From the NCBI GenBank assembly GCA_039621445.1, contig CP154956.1, positions 74,562,192-74,626,191 on the forward strand: a stretch of DNA of 64,000 bases, in the 5' to 3' direction. Positions 31,901 through 43,900 of this stretch are shown here, one piece after another. The notes below the pieces were generated by a model. That model saw only the letters and a program-made list of their open reading frames with translations, did no database searches and had not been told where the DNA came from. This DNA comes from Euglena gracilis. Taxonomy: Eukaryota > Euglenida > Euglenophyceae > Euglenales. The position numbers and the translations under genes are program-made. Position 1 is the first letter of the stretch, and the number at the start of each line of letters is the position of its first letter.

Positions 31901-34900
31901 CTGGCGGGTCGAAAAACGCTCATTTTCGGCTCAAAAACAGTTTTTCCGGGTCTGGCTTGAGAGGGGCCTGGGTGCCCTCCCCCCATAGGCCCGCCTCCAC
32001 AACTGGTTCACCATCAAGCAGAACCCCCTGATGTACGACTCCGTGTGGGGCGGCAGACAGGCGTTTCCTTTTACTGGGAGAGAAATGCCTCCCCAACCCC
32101 CCCCCCCGGAATTCGAGTATGCGGGAGGGTGGCCGTGGTTTGCGGGCTGCTAGATCAGGGAGTTGTTTGCCTGCGCTAATGTACCACCCCCCCCCACAGC
32201 GGTGTGGGTTGGTTCTATTTACAAGTTCTATTTAGCTGTTCCAGTGGCCTCATCCTCTGGCAAAACCCAAAAAGGTTTATTTATAAGGCTTGCAGGGGGG
32301 GGGGGGCTCGGCATTCGGAGGCCTCAAATACACCCCCAAGGAGTATCTCGGCCCGAGCCGAGACACATCTCTTGACTCAGGAATTTAAGCGCTGGAATTC
32401 TGGAGGCCGAAGAGGCCGTTTTGGCCCTGCGGGCGAGTGGTGACCACGAAACCCCCAAACGGTTTGACCCCCCCCTCCCCTCCCAAACCAGGAACGCTCA
32501 GAAAGGGCCTGGTGGCATCGTGAGCTGCGGTTGCAAGGCCAAGCAGGGCCTCGACCACACGCACTTCGACGGCTGGCACTGTGCGAACGACCCCCGGAAG
32601 GGGGAGTGCACCATCGACGACATCATGGCCGAGTTTGGGAACGGTCACTACAACGACCACCACTTCCAAAAGGGCTGCCCTTTCCGTTGTTGGTGTATGC
32701 GTGGTTGAACCTTTTTTGAAACTCTCATGTGAATATTCCCCCCCCCCGGTGCCGATTCTTACCCATATTTTGAACGAACTCGGGGAGGGGGAGGTCATTG
32801 CAGGAGAATGTTTGAGTACAATGGTTCGAGTTCGAGCATCCTCAAACGTTTTTAACCCCCCCCTCGGGGAGGCTTATAGAGCCTCCTTGAACGACCTCAA
32901 ACGTGTTGAAGGATACTCGCGAGCATCCTCCTATGTATTTGAATCACGGGACCGAGGGAAAAATAGATAGAGGTTGTATTTTTAGGCCCTGTGAACAGTT
33001 GCCAGTGAAAAGACTTGCACAAAAAAGGGAGTTGTGCACACAGGGCACACACTGCACAAGGGATTATGTTATTTGTATGAGTTTTGGGGGGCTCTGCCAA
33101 CATCGAACGAGTTGGAACGACTTTGGAGGACGCTCATTTTTTTGTGAGCATCCTCCTACCATAACCTTCCCCTCTTGCCTCTCGGAAGCGCTTTTTCTCG
33201 CATACTTTCTGGTGATATCTCGCAGAAATTCTCTATGTTGCACAAACGTCTGGTGCTTGATTTGATGAGACAGGGATTCCCACAAATTCGTGCTACGAAT
33301 AATCACAAATAATCGCGAACCAGCACGAATTTTAGGGATTTTCCAAAATCACGAACAATCACGAATGATCATGAACAAAGAGGAATCATTATGGATGAGG
33401 TTTTACCCCATTTTATGAACGTCCCGCTGAACAATGGCTTTTTCTATCAAGCATAAATTTCAAAGGGGAAAAGAAACATAGACAAGATCCTTGCCCTTTG
33501 CTGTCTGCCACCCTCTCTCCGATGATCTGCTCTCTGCCCTCCACCCTGTCCATCATCATTATCGGAGTCATTGTCCCATCTCCTCCCCTGTTTTATTCCC
33601 GATGAAAATCTGTGGAATTGGAGAACCAGTTGGTGTTGGGTCAGGTGGCATGCTGCACAATATTGTGTCCTAACGGTCAGAGGAGAATGATAAGTGCTGG
33701 CTAAAGGTCAAGAGGATTAGGACGAACTAAAGTGTCTGCAACAAGGTGGGAAGGTGCCGAGGGGAAAATGCGCAATTTTCACATTTTTTGCGCAATTTTC
33801 AATCTTTTTTTTTCAGCGCATTTTTTGCTTTCTGGCACATTTTTTTTCGTGATTTTCCCAATTTTTTGCATTTTTACCAGTTTTGAATTTTTTTCATTTT
33901 TTGAAAATTTGAAGTTTTGGTTGAAATTGACATCTTTTTCATAATTCCATATGATTTCTTTAATTTCATGCCATTTTGCATGTTTTTGGGGGTAATCTTT
34001 GCACTGTCATGGTTTTTGTGCTTTTTTCCTCAGATTTCACATTTTTGTGCATTTTTGTGCATTTTTGCACATTTTTTCCGAGGCCAGGCTAGCACGTTCC
34101 CTGCACAAGCATATGTTTGAATCAATGAGGATTGCAGAAACAACATAAAAAATTTTTTATTATATATTATAATAAAAAAATATATTATATTTTAAAATTG
34201 GACCAAAATGGCCGAAATGGCTTATAATGCCCAAATAATGGTTGACGACTGAATGAACAAAATGGATGGAAACGGCCCAAAGTTGCTAACAATGCCAAAC
34301 AAAATTGGGTTTGACCCAAGCACCTGCATGATATGCTTCAGAAAATGATTTTTGTGCATTTCTGCAAGAAACTGCCAAGTTTCACAAAAACCTGCAAAAT
34401 AACACAAATACCACAATATTTTATTATATTGCAAATGTGTATTGTTTTTGTCAAGGAAAGTGAACCCGGGCCCTTTTTTGATAGCAGTCATGAATAATCA
34501 CGAATCAGAATCGAGGGTTGTCAGCGCAGATTTGAGGGAATTCCCAGATGAGAATTTTTGCACCCTGGTTCCTTGAACGTGAATTTCGGGCCCAAGATGA
34601 AAGGGATTTTAACGTTTAGGCACAAAGTGTCGACGTTTATTGGGTTGCTCCCCTCCTTTTTCGGTGCTCGGTATTCGGTGCTCGGACAAAGGGATGAGGT
34701 ATGTCAAGCATCCGCAAGGAGACCTGTCCCCGGTCAGCCAGATCCGTTGGAAAGCCCCTTCTCACGGAATGCGTAAAGGGTTCGGGAATGGATGATATGG
34801 CTTCCCTGACACGGTTTGTATTTTGCGCTCTGGCGCAGCCCACGGGGGGCGGGAGGCAAACTCAAGGGAGAGGGGAATGTTTTGGAGGGAAATAGGTTAT

Positions 34901-37900
34901 CCAACGCGCCGTCCATCCCAGTGACATCGCGCTCGTCACGCTTCCGTGCACGGGCTGTTCACCCCCCAGGGCTGTACAGGACCCCTCGAACCCCTATGGG
35001 TGGGGGTGGGGGTCGACCACCCCCCCCCGCCTGTTCGCCCCGCACCAGAAGACAGGCACGCAGGAAGCCACGACAAGCGCGGCAGTGGGCCGCCCGCAGC
35101 ACGTTGGGCGTTGCCCGGGCGGGGGGCGGGGGAGGGGGGCCCCGCCGCACTACGGGTACTGGATCTACGCCGCCGCGGTGGTGGCCCGCTACGACCCCAC
35201 CTTCGTGAAGGCCCACGACGGGCACGTGCTGGCCCTCATCCGCGACATCGCCAACCCCAGCCCCGCGGACCCCTACTTCACCCCGTGGCGGCATTTTGAC
35301 TGGTGTGGTGCCCGCCCCGACTCACTGAGCCAGTGGGCTGGCTCCGGGAGGAATGAGGGGCGAAGCCACAGCTGTGTGAGTGTTTTGTGTTTTTTTGTGC
35401 AGGTTGATGAGGGGCAACGGAAAGGGAACGCAACTCTGCCTTTGTGTTCGGCATCAGGTACGTGGGGCATGCTTGGGCAGGCGGCATCTACCCACTGCCG
35501 GAGGGCCGTGCCCTGCGCACACCTCCCAACGCCCTGCCTCCAAGCAGATATTTAATTTAACTTAATTTCGATATTATTAGATATAAATAAAAACTTAATT
35601 TAATTGTATTTAATTTGTCGGATTTTTTGCCCCAGGCTGTTCTTCTATTCTTTTGCGGGTGACTCGGAGAGAAGGAGGTCTCAGAAAAGGGGGAGAGAAG
35701 GCTCTTGATGAGGATTTGTTTTGCCGTCGTTTCACCATTCTGACGTCCAGATACAGGTGTGCAGTGGCAGCTGGGCTTAACGGTGGCGCTATCATTGCAC
35801 CCCGCCTCCAGCCGTAAGCCTGTCCCCCTGGGGCGCTGTGCGCGGCAGCCAACCAGGAGTCGACCTCGGAGTCGATCAACGCGTGGTACGCCATCGCACT
35901 GTACGGCGAGGCGACTAAGAACACGGCGGTCAAGGCACTCGGCAAGGCACAGGCGCTGCTGGAGACGCTCTCCGCAAAGTACTACTGGCCAGGCCATTGC
36001 TTACCCGGGGGGCACATCAGTGCATACAATAACGCGACAGTAACCCTAAGCCAATGCACTTGACAGGAACAAAAGCAATATGGTGTGCTGCTGGCACGTG
36101 CAGGCGGCAGAGCCCATCTACCCGAAGGCGTTCACCCGCCACATGGTGGGCATCCTGTATGATTCGAAGGTATCGCTCCTGCTGTTCAACCCCCTCTCTC
36201 TAAAAGCTTTGGCGCAAGTCCTGTGTAAGTTGTCAAAGCCCCAAGGCTGTTGGCAAGAAATGGTGATGCAAAGATTATATTCTTGACATTCTTTTCTGTT
36301 TGACGGTGAACATCCCGCGGTCCAGTCAATTGGACATTGAAGCTCCAAAAAAGAAGTCGGGTCAAAGAAGGTTCACAAATATTTCAGTTCGTCAACAAGC
36401 TGCAAATTTATAGCACAAATAATGTCAAAACACTGCAAAAGTTGTGTAGGTGCTTGTTAATTCTCATGTTGGTATATTTTTGAAATCATCCTACTTTTGT
36501 GAGGTTTGCAGTTCCGATAACCTTTGAAACAAATTTCCACATTGGTTCATTCCCCTGATTTTTCCGCGACAGCTTCAGGAAATCCCTGTTGTGATTGGCC
36601 TATCGCAATTTTGCCATTTTTTTCACATTCCCTCAACGAATGCCAGTGCCCTTCCCCGCAGGTGACCAGCTGGACGTGGTTCGGTCAGGAGAACTGGAAA
36701 GTGCATGGGACCAGGCCCCCACGTCACTGTCATTGACGCCAGATGGCCCCAGACTTAGGCGGCGCGAATTGCCCAAATTTTTTGGCATTTTTTGGGCGTT
36801 CCGGGTGTGCGGGTTTCCGTGTGAGCCACCCCACTGAAATGTGACCAAAATTTTTGGCGCATGATACAAACCAGAAATTGTGTGCGGGTTTACGCCTGTT
36901 TTCACTGTTTTGACACGTGACCAAATTTGAGAATTTATGGCTGAAAAGGGGTGGTTTTGTGAAATACCCCCCAGAAACCTGACTGAAAATGTGAAAACGG
37001 AGAAGAGGTGGGAGAACACTTGGCCGTCAGAGCCCCGTCCGTGTCACGACGGCGCCGGACCCCGCCTCCAGGAGGGGGGTGACATGGCGGAACCTGTGAG
37101 GGAGAGGCACCCGCGTAAGCAACCCGCTCGTTTTTGGAGGACTCGTGAGTGGGAACGACCAGTGACGGGAGGGGGAAACGAACACCACTGCTGAACGGAT
37201 GCCGCAATTTCTGAAAGATGAGGTGTTAGGCGGGAAACCGCACAGAACAGGTGAACCATGTGTGAGGGGCTAACACTACGGGAGGGGGCTGAATGACAAA
37301 GGCATGTGAAAAGTGAACTTGTGCGGTTATCCGTGCAAAAACGTACGGGAAACCCTTGGGGACGTTGGACTGGGAACTGGACCTGACATCCGATGGGGCA
37401 CCTCACCCAAGGCAGCCCTCCTCCCATGCCCCCCTCACCGCCCGCCTGCCAAGGACTGCGACGCACACGAAGCGCAACGACAGCAGAAGGGAGAGAGGGG
37501 GAGGGTGCTTGTGCGGATCACCGTGCCTTGGTCCTGGTCCTGGAGGGGTCTTTGGTCCTGGGGGGGAAGAGAGAGAAGAGAAGAGAAGAGAGAGTCGAAG
37601 TCTTTGTGGTCGGTCCAGAGGGAAAGAGACAGAGGGGACAGACGCACGGAAACGTACAGCCGAATGGGTGGTCCAGGTCCAGGGCACACGGGTGATGTCA
37701 GAGAGGGGTATGCATGCGTCAGAGAGGGGTCCGCTCCACGCATCCGCAAAGGGGGAGAGAAACACCTTCCACACCGGTTGTAGAATGGGAGACAGAATGT
37801 GCCCTGGACCTGTCACGACGGTGGGGCGTCCAATGGGCGGAGGTGAGAGGGGTGGAGTGGTCCCGGGGGTTGGGTTCAAGTTGAAGTGAAGGACATCGGG

Positions 37901-40900
37901 CAGTCCCGGGGACAGTGGTGGGGGAGGGTGTGTGACACAAAAAACAGCGGGCGGTCCAGGTTCAAAAACATCGGGCGGTCCACACAGGAGGGGCAGATCT
38001 GTTCAGCCGGCCGCCCACGGCCGTCCACTCGGACGCTGTCGGGGATGGGATGGCGGCGCAGCCGCCCCGCCGCCCACCCGCCCGCCGGCCCGCGCTGCTC
38101 ACACGTTGAGCAGCTCCTCCAGCGCGCCCGCCGGCGTGGGCTTCTTCTTCAGCCGCCTCTCCCCCCTTGGATCTGGTGTGTAAGCGGTGGATTACAGGAA
38201 GGAAGGGTGTGTGTGTGTGCAATGAGCTGGCGAGCTGTGTGCGGTTTTTCGTGCAATCTACAAGTAGAACCACAATAGAAAGGGTATCAGATCTGTCACC
38301 GCTTGTAGGGACACAGGTAGTGTAGGTGAAAAACCACCTGAACCCAAACAGCGTGGGATTGTGTGCGGGTTTCCGCGCAACGCACGCACCATTCTGTACA
38401 TGTGTGGCGTCTCTGAAGATGTACGTGTGCGGTTTCCCGTGTGCAACGCCATCACCCACAGCAAACACGGAAGCTGAAAGATCAGATTGGGAGGATGCAG
38501 ACGGAACTCTGAAGGGGGGAGGGTGTCGGAGGCGGTCGCGGCACGATCTCCTCGGGCTCCTCCTCCGGGTCACTGGCGGCGGACCCCGTGGTGGGTGGCG
38601 GCGTGCGGGCCGTGCGCTTGCGGCCCGCCACCGGGGTCTCCGGCGCCGCCGCCGCCGCCGGTGGCTCCTGCGCCGCTGGCGGTGCGGCCGCGCCCTTCCG
38701 CAGCCCGGAGGGGGTGGACGCCCCCTTGCGGCCCGCCGCCGCCGCGCCGCCGGCCGACGGCTGCTTGGCCGGCGTCACCGGCGCCTCGGCCTCCTTCGTG
38801 GAGGGGGCCTTCTCCTTCCCCTTCTCCTTCCCCTTGGCGGCAGGGGCCTTCTCCTTCTCCTTCTCCTTCCCCTTGGCGAGGGTCTCCTTCTTGCCCCGCC
38901 CCTTGGCCGGCGGCGGGGGCGTCTCCGGCTCCCTCCCCTTCTTCTCCGGCTCTTTCCTCTTCGGCCGGGGGGGCATGTCCTCCTCCTCCTTCTCCCCCTT
39001 CTCCTCCTCCTCCTCCAGCCCGCCCCGGCCGGAGATGTCCAGCGGCTCGTGGTGGGTGATGCGGTGGTGGACGTTGATGGCCGCAGGGGCCACCACCCGG
39101 GAATGTCCGGGTGGGGAAACCGGAGTCCACCCTGGCAGAAGCTAAGCACCCCTTCCCATAGGAGCCGCACGCGTGAGATGTGTGCGGGAAACCACGTACA
39201 CATTGTCCACCACCTTCGGATGCTGTTGCAATGAACTACGCACGCAGAGTTGCCAGGGCAAACGTACCCCCCCTCGTCTGACCTGGACCGGGGTGGCGCC
39301 CTGATCCCACAGGATGGCCGGCTTCCCGTCGGCCACTTTGATCTCGCGCTGCAGCTGCTCCACCCGCAGATGCATCGCCTCGTCCTGCTCCTCCGGGAGG
39401 GGTACCCCCAGATCACCCCGACGGGGACCTGCAGCCGGGTGGCGAGGTCGGCCGGGAGGGCGGCGTTGCGGGTGACCGCCAGCACCCAGTCGTGGGCCTC
39501 CAGCCGCGCCAGCAGCCACCACGCCACCTCCACCGGCAGGGTGGGCGGCCCCTCCCCCGCAGAGTTGTGTCTCTGCGCAGTTTCAGGTGGGAGGGATGGG
39601 GATGGGGGCGAAAAGGGAATTCACACTGCGGGACTGAATGTCATTCTTTCACCATAAGAAATGAAATGATTCAAGAGCACAGGTGTGCGCGGAAACCCGT
39701 CTGAGGGAAACCACTGCAGACGACCGACATCTACAGTCACGCAAAAAAAGGATGGGGCCAATTCCATGAATTGACCAACAGTGTCACCTGGTGTTCTCAA
39801 AAGCGCGTGATTGTGTTTTTGTTTTTTGTTCTGTGTGAACAAAGCCCTGACCCTGTCCCACGAGGGTGATCTGTCGCGGCACCTGCGGGGGAAGGCGAAG
39901 ACGTTTCGTCGCCTCACGGTAGCGGAACAGAGCTTTTTTGAATCACTGTAATGTCACACAGCATGAGTCTTAAGAAACATTCTGTGTACGCAGTACCCCG
40001 ATGTGCACAGTGCACGCAGCGCACACAGCACCCCGACGAGCACCAGCGCGCACCGGTTCTGAGACTCGTGCGGATTCCCGTGCACCCCAAAAAGTTGTGC
40101 GGATTCCCGTGCACCCCAAAAAGGAGGACAGCCTGTTGGTTGGAAAACAGGGGGGGGGAGAGGATATACACACCCGAAAGTCCGTCTTGCTGCTGAAGAG
40201 TGCCGCCACGGTGGTGACGTTGAACAGGTACGCGCGGTCCAGGTTGGATTTCACCGGCCGGTGAAGTGTGACGTCTACCCGACACATCTCGTCGGGGACG
40301 TCCATGCTCTTCTGCAGCACCTGCTGCAGCACCCCGATGGCGAACGCCCTCCCCGTGGCCACGAACGGGACCCCGCGGCTCCACAGTCTCAGGAGCTCGG
40401 GATGGACGTCGGCGTCGCTCAGCCCGTCCGGGACCTCCACCACCACCGCGTCCACTTGCAGCTCCATGATGTCCCGCGGCATCACCGCGGTGGGGTGGAG
40501 GGGGACCACGTGCGCCAGGCGGGCCGGCTCGGGACTCTCCCCACCCTCCGCCGCTGCCGCCCTTCTTCGGCCCCGGGTGGACCGGCTGCCCGCCCGTGGA
40601 GAGCCAGCCTCAAACAGCTCCCCCTCTGAGGTGGGTTGACTGGGGGACCCCTCCGCCTCTTCCCGGCTGCTGCCGGCCGCCGCTGTGGCCGCCCCGCGCC
40701 GACCGCCACCACTGAGGTCCACGGTGCAGAAGCGCCCCCCGTACCGCACCGTGGGCTCGGCGAGCGGCTGGGCCAGTCGCGCCCGCAGGGGGACGTAGCG
40801 CTCGGTCCCCCACAGGGGGGAGCGAAGGATCGCCTCCCGCGGCGGCCGTCCTCAGGACAACCCCAAACCTCCGTCATCATTGCGAAATCACTGATCAGTA

Positions 40901-43900
40901 ACAGAAAAAAGAAAAAGCAACAACAACTCTGCGTGAGGACTGTCTTCTGGCTCTGGATCATTCTGAGGTGAACTGAGATCTTTCGCCACATCCAATCATG
41001 CGGGTTCCCGCGTAAGCAACCATGCGTGAAACGCAGTTACGCATCTAACTAACCAAAGAGAAAAAGGCACACACGTCCTGGATTGCCCTGCGCACGGATG
41101 CTGGGCTGACCAGCGCCAGTTGGATCGCCTCCCCCGGCACCCGCCGGCACCTCCAGGTGGGCCAGCACCGGGAAGAACGCCCGGTACACCACCGTCACCG
41201 TGTGCTTGTAGGCATGCCAGATGCCGTACAGCAGGGGGACGTTGGCGAGGTGCTGCCCCATCCGGAAGCGCAGCGCCGGAGCCGAGTAGAGGAGGCGGAG
41301 GATGCGGTAGTGGATGTTCTCATCCACAAGGAGGGGCAGCTGTCAGCCGGACCGCCCCTGCAGCTGCAGCACGGTCTCCAGGAGCTGGAGGAGGTCCCGG
41401 TTCGAGCTGACCGTCTGCTCGGTCAGGGAGAAGGGCCTCCACCGCAGCGACCGCATCGCGTCCCGCTGCATGTCCAGCGGGACGCGGACGTTGTCCACCG
41501 AGAGCTCCGCCCGGTGGAGACCGCGCACCGCCTGGTGCAGCTTCTTTGCCGACTGCAGGCACAGGTCGGCCGCCCAGCGGAGGTGCTGCACCACCGTCCC
41601 GAACTCCGGGTGGCCCGTGGACACGGGGAACGTCACGGACCGCGTCAAAGTCCCCTGACGAGTCCGCAGGGGGTCAATCTGCAGCAGTCACCGCACAGAG
41701 GGCCTGCTCATTGAGTCAACCAGTGTACGCAGACATCATCCCGCGGTGTGCGGTTTTCCGTGCAAACAAGCTTACACGGCTTACACGGAAACCCGCACAA
41801 ACCTGTTCAACAACCACCATTGTGCTTAACCCTGTGCACTACTTGAAGGACGTTCGTTTTTTTTTGTGTGTCCCAAGAGATAAGGGTTCGCCTGTTGACA
41901 CCAATTGTGTCACCCCGGCATCCACGTGCGACCACTGCACACACAGCCTCTCTCTCAACAGACCTCAACGCACACCCTCAGAAAAACGGTCCCCTACGCA
42001 TTCGGTTCGCGAGTATTTGTGTACCACCAAACGTCCAAATAGCGAAACACAAACACCCAGGTTGAATTTTCCTACCCAGTCGGTCGGGGGAGTCCGGGAC
42101 AGGCGTCGTCGCCCCGGCTGCGTTGGTCCGCAAACGCCGCAACCGCACGCCCGTTGGGCAGGTCTGGGCAACCTGCCCCGGCGGTGCGGAGAGGTAAAAG
42201 GACCACCCGGGCTCCTCATTGTCTTTTTATCCACGCAGTTGGTGCACTCGGGATGTGTTGTGCGGGAATCCGCACAACACATCACCTCTTCTTTCCAGCA
42301 TCACACAGACGTTTGTATATCTGTACCTTTGGTAACCCACACCCCCACACCCCCCCCTCTGTAACAACAACACGTCTTCACGTCGTTTCGCGACCACCCC
42401 TGACCGCAGTCGCGGAGAGACGTACGTTAACAACGTCCACGTACCGTTTCGTTCCCCCCGTCAGGCCGGGGAGTTACACAGGCAGGCTCGCCGGGGATGG
42501 GACCGCCCCCTCTTTCAGGGGGATGGGGCAGCCAACGTTGGCCCACCACCACACCCGGCGGACACACACACACACACACACACACACACCAGATCCCCCC
42601 GTCACCGGCACGGCTGGGCCACCGTCCCGGTGACGGCCAGGGCACGGATGTGTCGGGGTGTGGTGCGACAGACGGACGCTGCCCCCCGGTCCCCCCGGCC
42701 TCCCCACCATTTTATCTACACCTTAAGTAAGCGCATCTGTCCTCTCACTTAATCTGACCCACACACCCACCACAACGTTTTGTTGTGTTGTGCGGATTCC
42801 CGCCTAACACCAAATGCCTTCGTTCTGTCCTTCAGAGGTTACACGGGTTACCGCCTGGGCTTCATAAATGCAACTACGCTCTCTTTATGCGGTTATCCGC
42901 CTAAACCACACTTCACAGTTTTCCTTCACATCTCATCAAACACACAACGCCTCCCTGTATCGCACGTCGTTGTGTTCGTTCTGTGCGGTAATCCGCACAC
43001 ACTTGCATTGTACACCTCACCCCACACATTGTGTTAAAACAGACATGCCACCAACACACACCCGTCCATCACACCCATTACAATACAGTGCTTTTCTGGT
43101 GCCCGTATCAACACTGTCAATACCCCTGTTTTTGCGTGCCTCCACACGCAGGTAGTATACGTTGTGCGGAATACCGCGCAAAACCACTTCCGGAAAATGC
43201 TTGCCCAAAGCTGCCACGCACCCCTCTTAACGTAAAATTTTGTGCCCTTTTAGGGGGGTTTCAAAACAGCCAAAAAGCGCCAAAAAAACGCAAAAATCGG
43301 TTGGGCAATTCGCACCGCCCAAGCCAGACAGCCCACGCGGCACCGCGGCCGTGGGCGCCTGGCGGGGATCCAGATCATCCCCATCACGCCGATGGTGCAC
43401 CACCTCTTCAGCCCGGAGTTCGCCCGGAAGGAGTTCGTCATCTACGACCGCGTGTGCCAGAAGGACCCCAGCTGTGCCAACGGGGGCTTCAAAGTGTTTG
43501 CCATCCAGGGGGACCCGAACCTGTTCTCTGTTTGTCATCGGCTCTTCGCTTTGATTTATATGATGAAATTGCATTTATATCATGAAATTTTCGGGGAGTC
43601 CCCCTCCCCGCTCCAGGTCGGCCAGGCCTAGAAAAAAATAGTCTATGACAACCTCACGGGGAGGGGGGGGGTGGACAACTCCCAGGAAATACGCCTCCGC
43701 TTCGTTAAACCCCCCAGCAGCGTGGGCTGGTTCTACCTACAAGTTATTCCAGTGGTACGCCCCCGTCCTCCCACAGGACCCAACCAGATTTATTTTAACG
43801 CCTGGCCAACCACGAGTGGGGGAGGCTCGGCGTTCGGGGCACATTATTGCTTAAGGTTTGTCTGACCGGGGGGGGAGGGGGGTGACTGAAATAATTTTTG

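Larger units (their letters stand above)
36805..43182. repeat. dispersed short palindrome TGCGG-N4-CCGCA, about 20 copies
   Basis: Copies lie near 36805, 36880, 37229, 37321, 37510, 38236, 38361, 38425, 39180, 39683, 40067, 40096, 40998, 41746, 41782, 42258, 42789, 42841, 42887, 42982 and 43162. The core is an imperfect palindrome, for example TGTGCGGGAATCCGCACA. I saw none in the rest of the window. Confidence 0.8.
36709..43366 (+). other. GH81 intron 16, 6,658 bases, nonconventional, hosts a gene on the other strand
   Basis: The ends are CATGG|GACCAG and CTGGCGGG|GATCC, which match the euglenid rule exactly. Inside lie the nested minus-strand gene and about 20 copies of a TGCGG/CCGCA palindrome. 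Confidence 0.85.

Noticed and set aside
36072-36094. GT-AG start of exon 15 at 36072
   Set aside because: It is in frame but inserts eight residues and destroys the conserved YYWHV; the join at 36095 keeps it.
40482-40991. Overlapping minus-strand frames around 40.5-41.0 kb as separate proteins
   Set aside because: They are shadow frames of the 224-codon nested-gene exon, with poor third-position bias.
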